Positions 1 through 8,767 of a stretch of 41,485 nt of DNA are shown here, one piece after another; the first letter of the stretch is position 1, and the number at the start of each line of letters is the position of its first letter. Below the pieces are notes generated by a model. The model was not told where the DNA came from and did no database searches. It worked only from the letters and a program-made list of their open reading frames with translations. Location: the NCBI GenBank assembly GCA_003175935.1, contig PSRI01000183.1, forward strand, positions 1 through 41,485, read 5' to 3'. This DNA is from Bacteroidota bacterium. GTDB lineage: Bacteria; Bacteroidota; Bacteroidia; Chitinophagales; Chitinophagaceae. Both the position numbers and the translations under genes were made by a program.

Positions 1-438
1 CAAACGCTCAAAACTATTAATACAAATTACACAGGTGCCGTATCTGTGCTGAATGTAATTGCTAATGATTTTGCAGCAAGAAAACAGGGAGTAATAGTAG
101 GAATTAGTTCCGTTGCCGGAGAAAGAGGACGTCAAAGCAACTACATTTACGGAAGTGCAAAGTCAGGATTTACGGCATACCTTTCAGGGCTGCGTAACCG
201 AATGTTTCACTACGGGGTGCACGTAGTTTCAGTTTTGCCTGGATTCGTTTATACACGTATGACCGAGCATTTACAATTGCCCAAATTGCTCACTGCTCAA
301 CCAGAAGATGTTGCTGATTCAGTATACAAAGCCGTGGTAAAGAAGAAAAATATTGTGTACGTGAAATGGTTTTGGAAATGGATCATGCTGATCATCAGGT
401 CCATTCCTGAATCAATGTTCAAAAAGAGAAAACTTTGA
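1..438 (+). CDS. SDR family oxidoreductase, DprE2-like (5' end outside window)
   Basis: The reading frame is open from the first base, so the gene is cut by the left edge and only about 145 C-terminal residues remain. Visible short-chain dehydrogenase hallmarks are the NYTGAV segment, the catalytic Ser in SSVAGERGRQSN and the Tyr/Lys pair in YGSAK, followed by a PGFVYTRM loop. The Rossmann NAD(P)-binding glycine motif is missing with the N terminus. The SSVAGER segment and the basic, hydrophobic tail ending IPESMFKKRKL resemble DprE2, the ketoreductase that finishes epimerisation of polyprenyl-phosphoryl ribose to arabinose. The stop overlaps the TTG start of the next gene by 4 bases, so the two are probably co-translated. 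The SDR call is firm; the DprE2 role is inferred from remembered family sequences. Confidence 0.88.
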   Translation, partial: QTLKTINTNYTGAVSVLNVIANDFAARKQGVIVGISSVAGERGRQSNYIYGSAKSGFTAYLSGLRNRMFHYGVHVVSVLPGFVYTRMTEHLQLPKLLTAQPEDVADSVYKAVVKKKNIVYVKWFWKWIMLIIRSIPESMFKKRKL

Positions 439-1031
439 ACCGTTCGATAGCATTTTTCGATTTTGATGGTACCATCACTACCCGCGATACATTCCTGGAA
501 ATAATCAAATTTCAAAAGGGAAAACTTGCATTCTATTCCGGTTTCACCCTCTTGTCGCCATGGTTGATTTGTATGAAACTTGGTATCATTTCAAATACTT
601 CTGCCAAAGAAAAAGTACTTACATATTTTTTTGGCAAAACGCCGTTGAAAGAATTTCAAATTAAATGCGATGCATTCATTTCACAAAAACTTCCACAGCT
701 CATCAGGCCCCAGGCGAATGAAACAATCTTAAAGCACAAAGAACAGGGAATCCAAATTGTTGTAGTTTCCGCCTCTCCTGAAAACTGGCTTAAAGGATGG
801 TGTGTAAAAAATGGTTTGGATCTCATCTCTAGCAGGTTGGAAGTGAAAAATGAATTACTTACAGGGAAACTGGAAGGTAAAAATTGTCATGGCGAGGAAA
901 AAGTAATCCGCATTCGTGAAAAATATGAGCTTACAAATTTCACATCTATATATTGCTATGGAGATACAAAAGGTGACAAGCCCATGTTGGAACTTGCCAC
1001 CTTCGCATATTATAAGCCTTTCAGGTCTTAA
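435..1031 (+). CDS. HAD-IB family phosphatase
   Basis: A 198-residue HAD hydrolase. Motif I is DFDGT with D9 and D11 (nucleophile and acid/base), motif II is the Ser in VVVSASPE, and motif III is YGDTKGDKPM (D177, D181), the GDxxxDxPM form typical of subclass IB. The start is TTG at 435, overlapping the upstream stop (TTGA), and the DFDGT position fits this start. It is cytosolic with no membrane segment. The IB class includes phosphoserine phosphatase and the phosphatases that act on lipid-linked sugar phosphates; beside a DprE2-like reductase, dephosphorylation of a polyprenyl-phosphoryl ribose 5-phosphate is an attractive but unproven role. The stop overlaps the stop of the convergent gene on the other strand. 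Confidence 0.9.
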   Translation: MNRSIAFFDFDGTITTRDTFLEIIKFQKGKLAFYSGFTLLSPWLICMKLGIISNTSAKEKVLTYFFGKTPLKEFQIKCDAFISQKLPQLIRPQANETILKHKEQGIQIVVVSASPENWLKGWCVKNGLDLISSRLEVKNELLTGKLEGKNCHGEEKVIRIREKYELTNFTSIYCYGDTKGDKPMLELATFAYYKPFRS

Positions 1032-4000
1032 TTCATTTTGATAAACTTTTTCACTACTTTTTCCTGAGTGTCTACCCTGATTTGCAAGAAGTATGTTCCT
1101 GCCGGCAGCCTTGATACATCAAGCGGTTGTGTAAATAGTGAACCATTCTTGATGAACTCTTCGCTTAATACAGCCTTACCCTGCACATCGTAAATGATCA
1201 CACTCGATCTACCCTGGGCCTGACCATCAAGCTTAATATTCATCATCGAGATTACAGGATTCGGGTATATACTAACCATTGGTGCGGTCAGCGATCTGGC
1301 GCCGCTATTTCCTACAACAACAGATACTGTTTTGGTTGCCGCAGCACCACTATTATCCGTCACAGTTAGCTGGAATTGATAGATACCGGCAACGAGTCCG
1401 GAAATCTCTGTGGTCGGACTGCCAGGAGTCAAAATGCTTGCGCCATTCGGGCCGGTCAGCTGAACCCAATTATATGAAACCACAGAACCATCCGGATCAT
1501 AAGAAGTAGATCCGTCCAGAACAGTGCTATCAGCAGGCAATACCACATTTATTGAATCAATTGCCTGCACAATTGGAACCTTATTTTGATTTTGAGCGGG
1601 ATATACAACCAGTGTAACCTGGGCTTTTGATGTTGCTCCGGAATTATCTGTTACTGTCAGTTCGAAAACATAAGTTCCTGGATTCGGGCTAACAACAATT
1701 GGATTCGCAGTATTTGAATTGGTAATTGTAAGCGGACTTGGTCCGGATACTTTCACCCAACTATAGCCGACGATTGTTCCATCAGGATCGTATGAACCAT
1801 TTCCATCGAGTACAATTCCTGAGATTGGCGCTGTAATGTATTTATCAGGACCTGCATTGGCAATTGGAGGAACATTTGGTGCCGCATTAACGGTAATGCT
1901 CACCTGATCAGAACTGGATGCTCCATCGTTGTCGATTGTAGTCAACTGGAATACATAAGTACCGGCCAACAGGTAATTGACATCTGTAGTAGCGTCGGTT
2001 GGATTTGCAATTACAAACTGACCAGGTCCGGAAACAAGTGACCATGTATAAGATACAATCGTACCATCGGCGTCGTTTGATGCGGTACCATCTAGTGTTA
2101 CTGAATTTGTAGGCAGTGTTATAGATTGATCGGCACCCGCATTTGTAACCGGTGCCTGATTGGGCGCGCTTACAACAGTTACAGCAACAGCACCCTGAGA
2201 AGAAACACCATTGTTATCTGTAACAGTTACTTCAAATGTATACACACCTTCAACAAGACCTGAAATATTTGTTATTGCAGAACTTGGATTTGCAATATTT
2301 ACTGTAGATGGCCCGGAAAGTTGATCCCAGGTATAAGTTGTTATTGTTCCATCAGGATCAGACGAAGACGATGCATCCAAAGTTGTTGAACTTACTGGCA
2401 ATGTGAGAATTTGATTCGCTCCCGCATTTGCACTCGGCGGCACATTTGGTACGTTTGTAACGTTTACAATAACAATGTCCGTTGTACTTGAACCACTGTT
2501 ATCCGTAACAGTAAGTCTAAACTGATACGATCCCTGAACCAGATTATCAACTGTTGTTGAAGCAGCATTTGGATTTGCTATATTAAATGTACCAGGACCA
2601 GAAATCTTTGCCCATACATAGCTGGATATTGTTCCATCCGGATCGGTGGAAGCAGATCCATCGAGCGTAACCGAACTGGTTGGTAATACTATACTTTGAT
2701 CAGGACCTGCATTTGCAACTGGCGGCTGATTTGGCGCAGGATTTACAGTAACGTTTACTGTATCAGTTGCAGTAGCTCCTTTATTATCTGTGACAGTTAA
2801 AACAAATTGGTAGGTTCCCTGTACAAGGGAATTAATTGCTGTACTTGCAGTTGCAGGACTTGCAATCGCGAACTGCGCGGGGCCTGAAATCTTCGTCCAT
2901 GCGTAGCTACTAATGGTACCATCAGGATCAGAACCACTACCGGTTACCGTTACGCTGCTGGTTGGCAGAGTAATTGTTTTATCGGCACCAGCATTTGCAG
3001 TTGGCGGTTGATTTGCAGCAGCATTGACAACTACAACCATAGTATCTTTTCCAACAGCGCCTCTGTTATCTGTAACTGTCAATTCAAAGCTGTACGTTCC
3101 CTGAACGAGATTATTAATAGCTGTTGATGAACTGGTACTATTAGCAATTGTAAATGTTGAAGGTCCCGAAATTTTTGCCCAGCTATAGCCTATCACGGTG
3201 CCATCGGAATCGCTGCCACTACCCGTTACCGTTACTGTATTCAGTGGAAGGGTAATATTTTTGTCAGCACCCGCATTTGCTAAAGGTGGCACATTAGGCG
3301 GAGGAGGAGTTCCTCCCAATTCATATGCACCGATATCGTATGCAGCACCGCTGGGTCTGCCATTGCCTTCAATGTCAACACTCACACCATACACACTTGC
3401 GTTCATACCAGCGTCCACTGCCGGCGAAGTAGCCTGCAAATGATAATCCTTAGAAGCAGCGTTTACAAATAACGCTTCAGCAACAGTAGGTTTTAGTAAA
3501 TTATTTGTCTGCTGAGAAGTAACACCCGGAGAAATATCCATATACTGTGCGCCGGGATTCACAATAATATTGTTCAGGAAAAGGTTATTTGCGCCAATTG
3601 TTCCATAGTCATTATACAAGACCACTCCACGACGTTTGGGACTAACAATTGTATTGTTAATCACTTCAACTCTTAATCCAGGATATGGATCCGGGTTAGG
3701 ACGATCATCAACGAGAATGCCATCCTGTCCAAGACTTGTGCCATCATAACCCACATTTGCAATCACGTTATTGAATACCTGAACTGTACCAACACCGACA
3801 ATCATAATACCGCCACCAGTTCCGCCGTCGAGATAGTTATTATAAACTTTACCAGTAGATGCACCACCAACGATAATACCTGTTTGTTGGGTGGTTACAT
3901 TAAGAGTTCCATAACTTCTGATAATATTATCGTGAATTTCCAAACCAACTGGAGTAACTGAACATTGAATTCCATCCCAACCCGTTCTTTCCAAAAGGTT

Positions 4001-6220
4001 GTTGTAGACTTTCATATTGTTGATGTGCTCAGGTTCCTGAGTCACACTTGTTCCATTGCAAGTGAAGGTATAGGTCATGGAAGTATTACCGAGGTACATA
4101 CCTTCTGCCTTGGTATCATGAATGTAGTTGTCGTGAAAAGAAACATTCTTAATTGTAAAATTGCTTCCCCAGGAAGTTGGGTCACAGTCAGGTACTCTTG
4201 TAAAGAATACACCCGCATTTACGCCGGTAATTTCGAAGTGGTCCGCTTCAAAATCAGTACTATTCTTACCTACACTCAAGCCAGTTTGACTGGGCGTAGC
4301 GGTGTTGTCGATTTTAAATCCATAGAGATTGCCAGGAGATCCTGTTCCTGTTAAATGAAAGAAGCTCGATCCTTCAATAGTGAAACTGTAGCTGGGATTA
4401 CCCCCAATGTTTACCGGGCCACCGCAGTTAATGATGGTAAGAGGTAATGCCGCAGTTCCATTAAAATTCATGAGGATTATATGGTTATATTGTCCCGACT
4501 GAATACAAATTTTGTTACCTGGTTTAACTCCTAAAGTATTTCCATCAACATAAATGGATTGATCAGAAGGATTTGGAGTTAGAGTTATATCGCAACCACA
4601 ATTTGCTGCAGCTTTAACTACAACAGAAATAGTATCTATAGACTTCATTCCCAGGTTATCTGTAACCGTAAGTGCAAATTGATAACTGCCTTGAACAAGG
4701 TTGGTTACAAGCGTAGTGGCAGAAAAAGGACTTGCTATAGAAAACTGAGTGGGTCCAGAAATTTTAGTCCAATTATATGTAACAATATTTCCGCTGCCCG
4801 TTCCTGTTAATATAACAGAACTTGCAGGACTGGTAATTGATTGATCTGTTCCGGCATTTGATTTAGGTGCAACTGCTGAATTTACTGTTACATTAACAGT
4901 GTCAGATGCCGTGGCACCCGTACCATCAGTAATAGTAAGTGCGAAACTGTAAGTTCCCTGTACCAGATTTATCACTGAAGTTTGGGCAGCATTGGGAGTT
5001 GCTATATTGTTTGAAGCAGGTCCGGAAATTTTAGTCCAACTATATGACGTGATATTTCCCGTCGAAGTGCTGGTGAGCGTAACCGAACTTGCCGGACTCG
5101 TAATTGTTTGGTCAGGTCCTGCATTGGGTACCAGCGGGAGTGCTGCGCCAGCGTTTACAGTCACAGTTACTGTATCCCTGGTTTGTGCTCCGCCGTTATC
5201 AGTAACTTTTAATTCAAATTGGTAAGTGCCAACAAGAAGATTTGTTACCGCCGTTTGAACTGCATTTGCATTTGCAAGTGTGAATTGCGCAGGTCCCGAG
5301 ATTTTGGTCCAGGTATAAGTAGTAATATTTCCATCAGGATCTGAAGAACCACTTGCATTAAGGTTCACGCTGTTTACAGGCATTGTTACAGATATATCAG
5401 ATCCTGCATTTGCAATTGGATTCTGATTGACCACAGGTCCGGATCCAGATTTGGTAAAGCTCAACATCCATTCATAAATGTTTTGTCCACTTTCACGATA
5501 GTTCGGATCGTAGAAATTATTCCAGCAGCAATGGCCACCGCTGTAGATGGTGATTTTAGCACTACCTGGTGCATAAACATTGAGCGTATCCGTTATGTCT
5601 GGCATCATCCGGCTACCATCCTGGTCGCCCTGAAATGCCCACCATTTACCACCGGCTTTTGCAAACCACTGGAAATTCGTAAAAGGATAATTGGGAACAA
5701 CGGCACTCATTGGAACGAGTGCGGTAAATTTTTGAGCGTATGTTGCGGAATACGTGATGTAGTTATCGAATGCAAAACCACCCATCGAAAGTCCTGTCCC
5801 ATAAAACTTGTTCGGATCAACACGAAACCTTGCAGATATCGAATCAAACATTGTTTGCATGGCTGCAGGCTGTGGGTATGATGTTGGAGGCTGTATAGAA
5901 ACAAAAATGGGCTTAACTGTTTGTCCGCCCACTGTAAATTGATTCATATTTACTCCGATGCTCATGAAGTGTGAAGGTCCATACTTCAACAACATGGAGG
6001 GGTCCGTTCCGATCTCACCGATGCCTGGAACAAAAATAATGACCGGATAAAGTTGTGTTGTGGAATTGTAATCGTCAGGTAAATGCACGTATGCATTCCA
6101 GCCATTGATTTTTGTGAGATATTGTGGCTGCTGGGAAAAAACGGAATTGGATAAAAAAAACAGGATTAGAAACGGGAGCAGTCCTCGCCTGAAAAAAGCT
6201 TTAGAGTAGAGGGCTTTCAT
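1028..6220 (-). CDS. Giant secreted alpha/beta hydrolase with PKD-like repeats, beta-helix and T9SS C-terminal domain
   Basis: A 1730-residue exported protein. Residues 1-29 form a signal peptide. Residues 35-258 look like an esterase-type alpha/beta hydrolase: FVPGIGE strand, nucleophile elbow GTGLSMGG (S145), acid candidates D199 or D201 in GDQDG, and H230 in GGHCCW. About three PKD/REJ-like repeats (262-538) follow, then a Cys-rich turn and a right-handed beta-helix region (about 542-966) ending in SPAVDAG...DIGAYE, a common closing motif of such helices. Seven more PKD-like repeats of about 95 residues follow (about 975-1645). The last 80 residues, from VSIYPNP to VVKKFIKMN, are a T9SS sorting domain, so export across the outer membrane and surface anchoring or release are expected. 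The hydrolase domain is related to that of the protein at 18189-25181. The substrate is unknown; an acylated polysaccharide is inferred from context. Confidence 0.9.
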   Translation of the reverse strand: MKALYSKAFFRRGLLPFLILFFLSNSVFSQQPQYLTKINGWNAYVHLPDDYNSTTQLYPVIIFVPGIGEIGTDPSMLLKYGPSHFMSIGVNMNQFTVGGQTVKPIFVSIQPPTSYPQPAAMQTMFDSISARFRVDPNKFYGTGLSMGGFAFDNYITYSATYAQKFTALVPMSAVVPNYPFTNFQWFAKAGGKWWAFQGDQDGSRMMPDITDTLNVYAPGSAKITIYSGGHCCWNNFYDPNYRESGQNIYEWMLSFTKSGSGPVVNQNPIANAGSDISVTMPVNSVNLNASGSSDPDGNITTYTWTKISGPAQFTLANANAVQTAVTNLLVGTYQFELKVTDNGGAQTRDTVTVTVNAGAALPLVPNAGPDQTITSPASSVTLTSTSTGNITSYSWTKISGPASNNIATPNAAQTSVINLVQGTYSFALTITDGTGATASDTVNVTVNSAVAPKSNAGTDQSITSPASSVILTGTGSGNIVTYNWTKISGPTQFSIASPFSATTLVTNLVQGSYQFALTVTDNLGMKSIDTISVVVKAAANCGCDITLTPNPSDQSIYVDGNTLGVKPGNKICIQSGQYNHIILMNFNGTAALPLTIINCGGPVNIGGNPSYSFTIEGSSFFHLTGTGSPGNLYGFKIDNTATPSQTGLSVGKNSTDFEADHFEITGVNAGVFFTRVPDCDPTSWGSNFTIKNVSFHDNYIHDTKAEGMYLGNTSMTYTFTCNGTSVTQEPEHINNMKVYNNLLERTGWDGIQCSVTPVGLEIHDNIIRSYGTLNVTTQQTGIIVGGASTGKVYNNYLDGGTGGGIMIVGVGTVQVFNNVIANVGYDGTSLGQDGILVDDRPNPDPYPGLRVEVINNTIVSPKRRGVVLYNDYGTIGANNLFLNNIIVNPGAQYMDISPGVTSQQTNNLLKPTVAEALFVNAASKDYHLQATSPAVDAGMNASVYGVSVDIEGNGRPSGAAYDIGAYELGGTPPPPNVPPLANAGADKNITLPLNTVTVTGSGSDSDGTVIGYSWAKISGPSTFTIANSTSSSTAINNLVQGTYSFELTVTDNRGAVGKDTMVVVVNAAANQPPTANAGADKTITLPTSSVTVTGSGSDPDGTISSYAWTKISGPAQFAIASPATASTAINSLVQGTYQFVLTVTDNKGATATDTVNVTVNPAPNQPPVANAGPDQSIVLPTSSVTLDGSASTDPDGTISSYVWAKISGPGTFNIANPNAASTTVDNLVQGSYQFRLTVTDNSGSSTTDIVIVNVTNVPNVPPSANAGANQILTLPVSSTTLDASSSSDPDGTITTYTWDQLSGPSTVNIANPSSAITNISGLVEGVYTFEVTVTDNNGVSSQGAVAVTVVSAPNQAPVTNAGADQSITLPTNSVTLDGTASNDADGTIVSYTWSLVSGPGQFVIANPTDATTDVNYLLAGTYVFQLTTIDNDGASSSDQVSITVNAAPNVPPIANAGPDKYITAPISGIVLDGNGSYDPDGTIVGYSWVKVSGPSPLTITNSNTANPIVVSPNPGTYVFELTVTDNSGATSKAQVTLVVYPAQNQNKVPIVQAIDSINVVLPADSTVLDGSTSYDPDGSVVSYNWVQLTGPNGASILTPGSPTTEISGLVAGIYQFQLTVTDNSGAAATKTVSVVVGNSGARSLTAPMVSIYPNPVISMMNIKLDGQAQGRSSVIIYDVQGKAVLSEEFIKNGSLFTQPLDVSRLPAGTYFLQIRVDTQEKVVKKFIKMN
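1290..3300 (-). repeat. Seven tandem PKD-like repeats, about 285 bp each
   Basis: Seven in-frame copies of a roughly 285-base unit lie in the 3' part of the 1028-6220 gene. Each begins with a PPxANAGxD-type strand, followed by LP..SVTL.G, DPDGTI, W.KISGP, NLVQGTYQF.LTVTDN.G and a closing VTV. A GCATTTGC-type core recurs near 3270, 2987, 2705, 2425, 2140 and 1855, which sets the period. The outermost copy (near 1560) is the most diverged. High DNA similarity between copies makes the region prone to recombination and assembly collapse. Confidence 0.85.
4610..5440 (-). repeat. Three tandem PKD-like repeats before the beta-helix
   Basis: Three further copies of the same PKD/REJ-like unit (residues about 262-538) sit between the hydrolase domain and the beta-helix of the giant protein. 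Copies 2 and 3 are shorter because the DPDGTI turn is replaced by a brief STGNI or GSGNI turn. The same W.KISGP and VTDN signatures are present, so the ten copies of the protein share an origin and were split by insertion of the helix domain. Confidence 0.8.
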
Positions 6221-6845
6221 AGAAACTGGATTTTGGATTTTAAAACTATTTTCTTCACTTATATCGCCTTTAGAAGTAAAAAAATTGTTTTTCTTGTCGG
6301 GTCAAAAAACTCTGGTTTTTCTAGGTTAAATCTTGTATGAGTTTTAGACCATTCCCAATCTTAAAATTCTAAGGCGTTCAAAAAAAATATGCTCAATTAT
6401 ATATTGATATAAACGAAATTTTACTCTGTTAGTAAAAGCACTTAGTAAAAGTCTCATATCAACTTCTCAATGTTTACAGGTAGTGGAAAAATAACTGGCC
6501 TGTCTTACGATGCAAATTTGAGGCCAAACCACGTATAACCGAAAATCGTTAATATTTAATTATTTGCTGTGGATAATATGTTGACAAAAACGGAGTTTTA
6601 TATTTAGAACAATATCATTTAAGGAGTTATGATGGAATGAATATATTTGCACTGCAGGGAAATTTCTTACAATTACATATGAGTTTTTTTTCAGCATTTT
6701 CTCCAATATCAATTTCCTGAAGTCCAACCAAAAACGTCGCTTAACCCTTCAATTTAGAGTAACCGAAGTTCGTTATCTCAAATCCATATCCTCCAGTAAT
6801 TTGAAGTGAAAATTTCAACCATAAACCTATCAACCAAATTCTATT
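6221..6845. other. Divergent intergenic region, 625 bp
   Basis: This AT-rich gap separates the start of the giant minus-strand gene from asnB. I see no convincing protein or RNA gene. It holds one TAnnTTTG-type candidate promoter facing asnB (listed separately), a near match TATATTTA at 6599-6606 behind TTGACA at 6581-6586, and an imperfectly placed inverted repeat TGGCCT (6496-6501) / AGGCCA (6521-6526). No clear CAAAnnTA element for the minus-strand gene was found. Confidence 0.5.
6642..6649 (+). promoter_or_regulatory. Candidate -7 element (TATATTTG) for asnB
   Basis: TATATTTG matches the Bacteroidota sigma factor -7 consensus TAnnTTTG exactly. No good TTTG/TTG -33 element is seen at the expected distance upstream; ATTTAAGG near 6617 is only a weak fit. 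It would give a 5' leader of about 190 bases before the ATG at 6846. Confidence 0.3.
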
Positions 6846-8762
6846 ATGTGTGGTATTACAGGCTTTTGTGATTTTAATAGAAAAGTAACCGAACAGGAAC
6901 TCAGGTCTGCCACGGATTCTATGCTTCACCGGGGACCCGATGACAGCGGAACGGGGATTTACGAAACTGATCATGTGCGCATTGGCCTGGGTCAAAGAAG
7001 GTTGTCCATAATGGACATTTCGCCCTTGGGACATCAGCCCATGGTTGACCCGTCTGGTAAATATGCCGTGATTCTAAACGGCGAGATTTATAATTTCAAA
7101 GAGATCCGCAAACCACTTGAAGATCTGGGATATAAATTCAAATCAGAATCTGATACGGAAGTTGTACTTGTTGCTATCAAGCACTATGGCCTCAAAATCA
7201 TTAGCCAGTTTATCGGAATGTATGTCATCGTTTTTTGGGATCATGAAAATGAAAAACTTTATATCATCAGGGACAGGGCCGGAGTAAAACCCCTTTATTA
7301 TTATCATTCCGGAAATTGTCTATTATTTGCCTCGGAACTGAAAGCGTTTTTTCATTACAGCAATTTCGAAAAGAATGTCAACCCCTCAGCGGTACAACTT
7401 TTTTTCAAATACGCTTACATCCCTGCGCCTCACACCATTTTTGAAAAAACTTACAAACTGCCACCAGCCCATACTATGGAAATTGATTGCAAATCACAAT
7501 CAATTAAGTTGCATAAGTACTGGGACGTGTACCATTATTACAACCAGGAAAAATTAGATATTTCTGAAGAGGAATCGTTGCGTGAAATAGAAAAACTTCT
7601 GATTTCATCGTTTAATTACAGAATGGTTTCTGATGTACCAGTGGGTCTGTTCCTTAGCGGTGGTTATGATAGTTCCTGTGTAGCTGCAATTTTACAGGCC
7701 ACGAACAAAGAAAAAATTAAAACCTTTACGATCGGTTTCAAAGAAAAGGCTTTCGACGAAGCAGTTTATGCAAAGAAGGTTGCCAATCATTTGCAAACAG
7801 ATCACCACGAATATTACTGCACGCACAAAGAAGCGATTGATATCATTCCGCAATTGCCTTTCATTTTTGACGAACCTTTCGGCGATCCTTCATCCATCCC
7901 AACTGTTCTGGTAAGCCGATTTGCCAGACAATCTGTTACGGTTGCCTTGTCGGCCGACGCCGGTGATGAGGTATTTGGAGGATATAACAGGTATGGATAT
8001 CTGCAGAAAATAAGAAAGACAAATCGATATATTCCATCTTTCCTTCGTGGAACCGCATCTTCTGCACTCAACAAAATTGACGTTCGAAAAATTCCAGGTC
8101 TCACTACCAAAACAGGAATCCATCACAAATACAGAATGTTGGCAGATGTGATTCACACAGAAGACATTTATGAGCAAAACCTCATCCTCTCATCTCATTA
8201 TCGCGATAAACAATTAGAAAGATTGCTTCTTTCACCCGAAGCATACCCTGAAAATAAAACTTCATTCAGCAGCCTGGATGATCTTTCTTCGCACAACGAT
8301 TATATGTCAAAGATTCTCGCGCTCGATTACAAAACTTATTTGCCCGACGATATTCTTGTAAAAGTGGACAGGGCAACCATGAGCGTTAGCCTTGAAGGAA
8401 GGGAGCCATTCTTAGACCAAAGAATTATTGAATTTGTAGCCCGATTACCGATAGAATACAAGATCAGAAATGGTGAAAAAAAATATTTATTGAAGAAAAT
8501 AACTCATAAATACCTTCCGCGTGAAATAATGGAAAGACCAAAGATGGGATTTGGAGTACCCATTGGTGCCTGGTTGCAAAAAGAATTGCGACCGCTTCTC
8601 GAAGAATATGTGGAACCCAATAGCATTCGCCAAAATGAATTGCTGAATGCTGATTTCATTACGAAATCCAAAGCAAAGTTTTTGGCTAATCCCGACGAAA
8701 AAGAAGGCCTTAAGATATGGCTGCTCCTGATGTTTCAGATGTGGTGGAAAAAATGGATGTAA
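6846..8762 (+). CDS. asnB: Asparagine synthase (glutamine-hydrolysing) family amidotransferase
   Basis: A 638-residue protein beginning MCGITGF, with C2 as the glutaminase nucleophile after Met removal; this fixes the start. The class II glutaminase domain (about 1-210) has HRGPDDSG, RRLSIMD, NGEIYN and SESDTE. The synthetase domain carries the pyrophosphate loop SGGYDS at 271-276, and ALSADAGDEVFGGY and EGREPFLDQ further on. It is longer than the usual 550-residue housekeeping enzyme and resembles the roughly 630-residue forms found in polysaccharide loci. It stands between the giant hydrolase and the glycosyltransferase run, and its stop lies 5 bases from the convergent deacetylase stop. 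It may make asparagine, or amidate an acid sugar of the exopolysaccharide as proposed for AsnB homologues in O-antigen clusters; the sequence alone cannot decide. Confidence 0.93.
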   Translation: MCGITGFCDFNRKVTEQELRSATDSMLHRGPDDSGTGIYETDHVRIGLGQRRLSIMDISPLGHQPMVDPSGKYAVILNGEIYNFKEIRKPLEDLGYKFKSESDTEVVLVAIKHYGLKIISQFIGMYVIVFWDHENEKLYIIRDRAGVKPLYYYHSGNCLLFASELKAFFHYSNFEKNVNPSAVQLFFKYAYIPAPHTIFEKTYKLPPAHTMEIDCKSQSIKLHKYWDVYHYYNQEKLDISEEESLREIEKLLISSFNYRMVSDVPVGLFLSGGYDSSCVAAILQATNKEKIKTFTIGFKEKAFDEAVYAKKVANHLQTDHHEYYCTHKEAIDIIPQLPFIFDEPFGDPSSIPTVLVSRFARQSVTVALSADAGDEVFGGYNRYGYLQKIRKTNRYIPSFLRGTASSALNKIDVRKIPGLTTKTGIHHKYRMLADVIHTEDIYEQNLILSSHYRDKQLERLLLSPEAYPENKTSFSSLDDLSSHNDYMSKILALDYKTYLPDDILVKVDRATMSVSLEGREPFLDQRIIEFVARLPIEYKIRNGEKKYLLKKITHKYLPREIMERPKMGFGVPIGAWLQKELRPLLEEYVEPNSIRQNELLNADFITKSKAKFLANPDEKEGLKIWLLLMFQMWWKKWM

Positions 8763-8767
8763 TGAAA

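Noticed and set aside
1290-3300. Regular period of about 285 bases that could be mistaken for a CRISPR or satellite array
   Set aside because: The units are in-frame protein repeats with PKD-like signatures, far longer than CRISPR repeats and without unique spacers.
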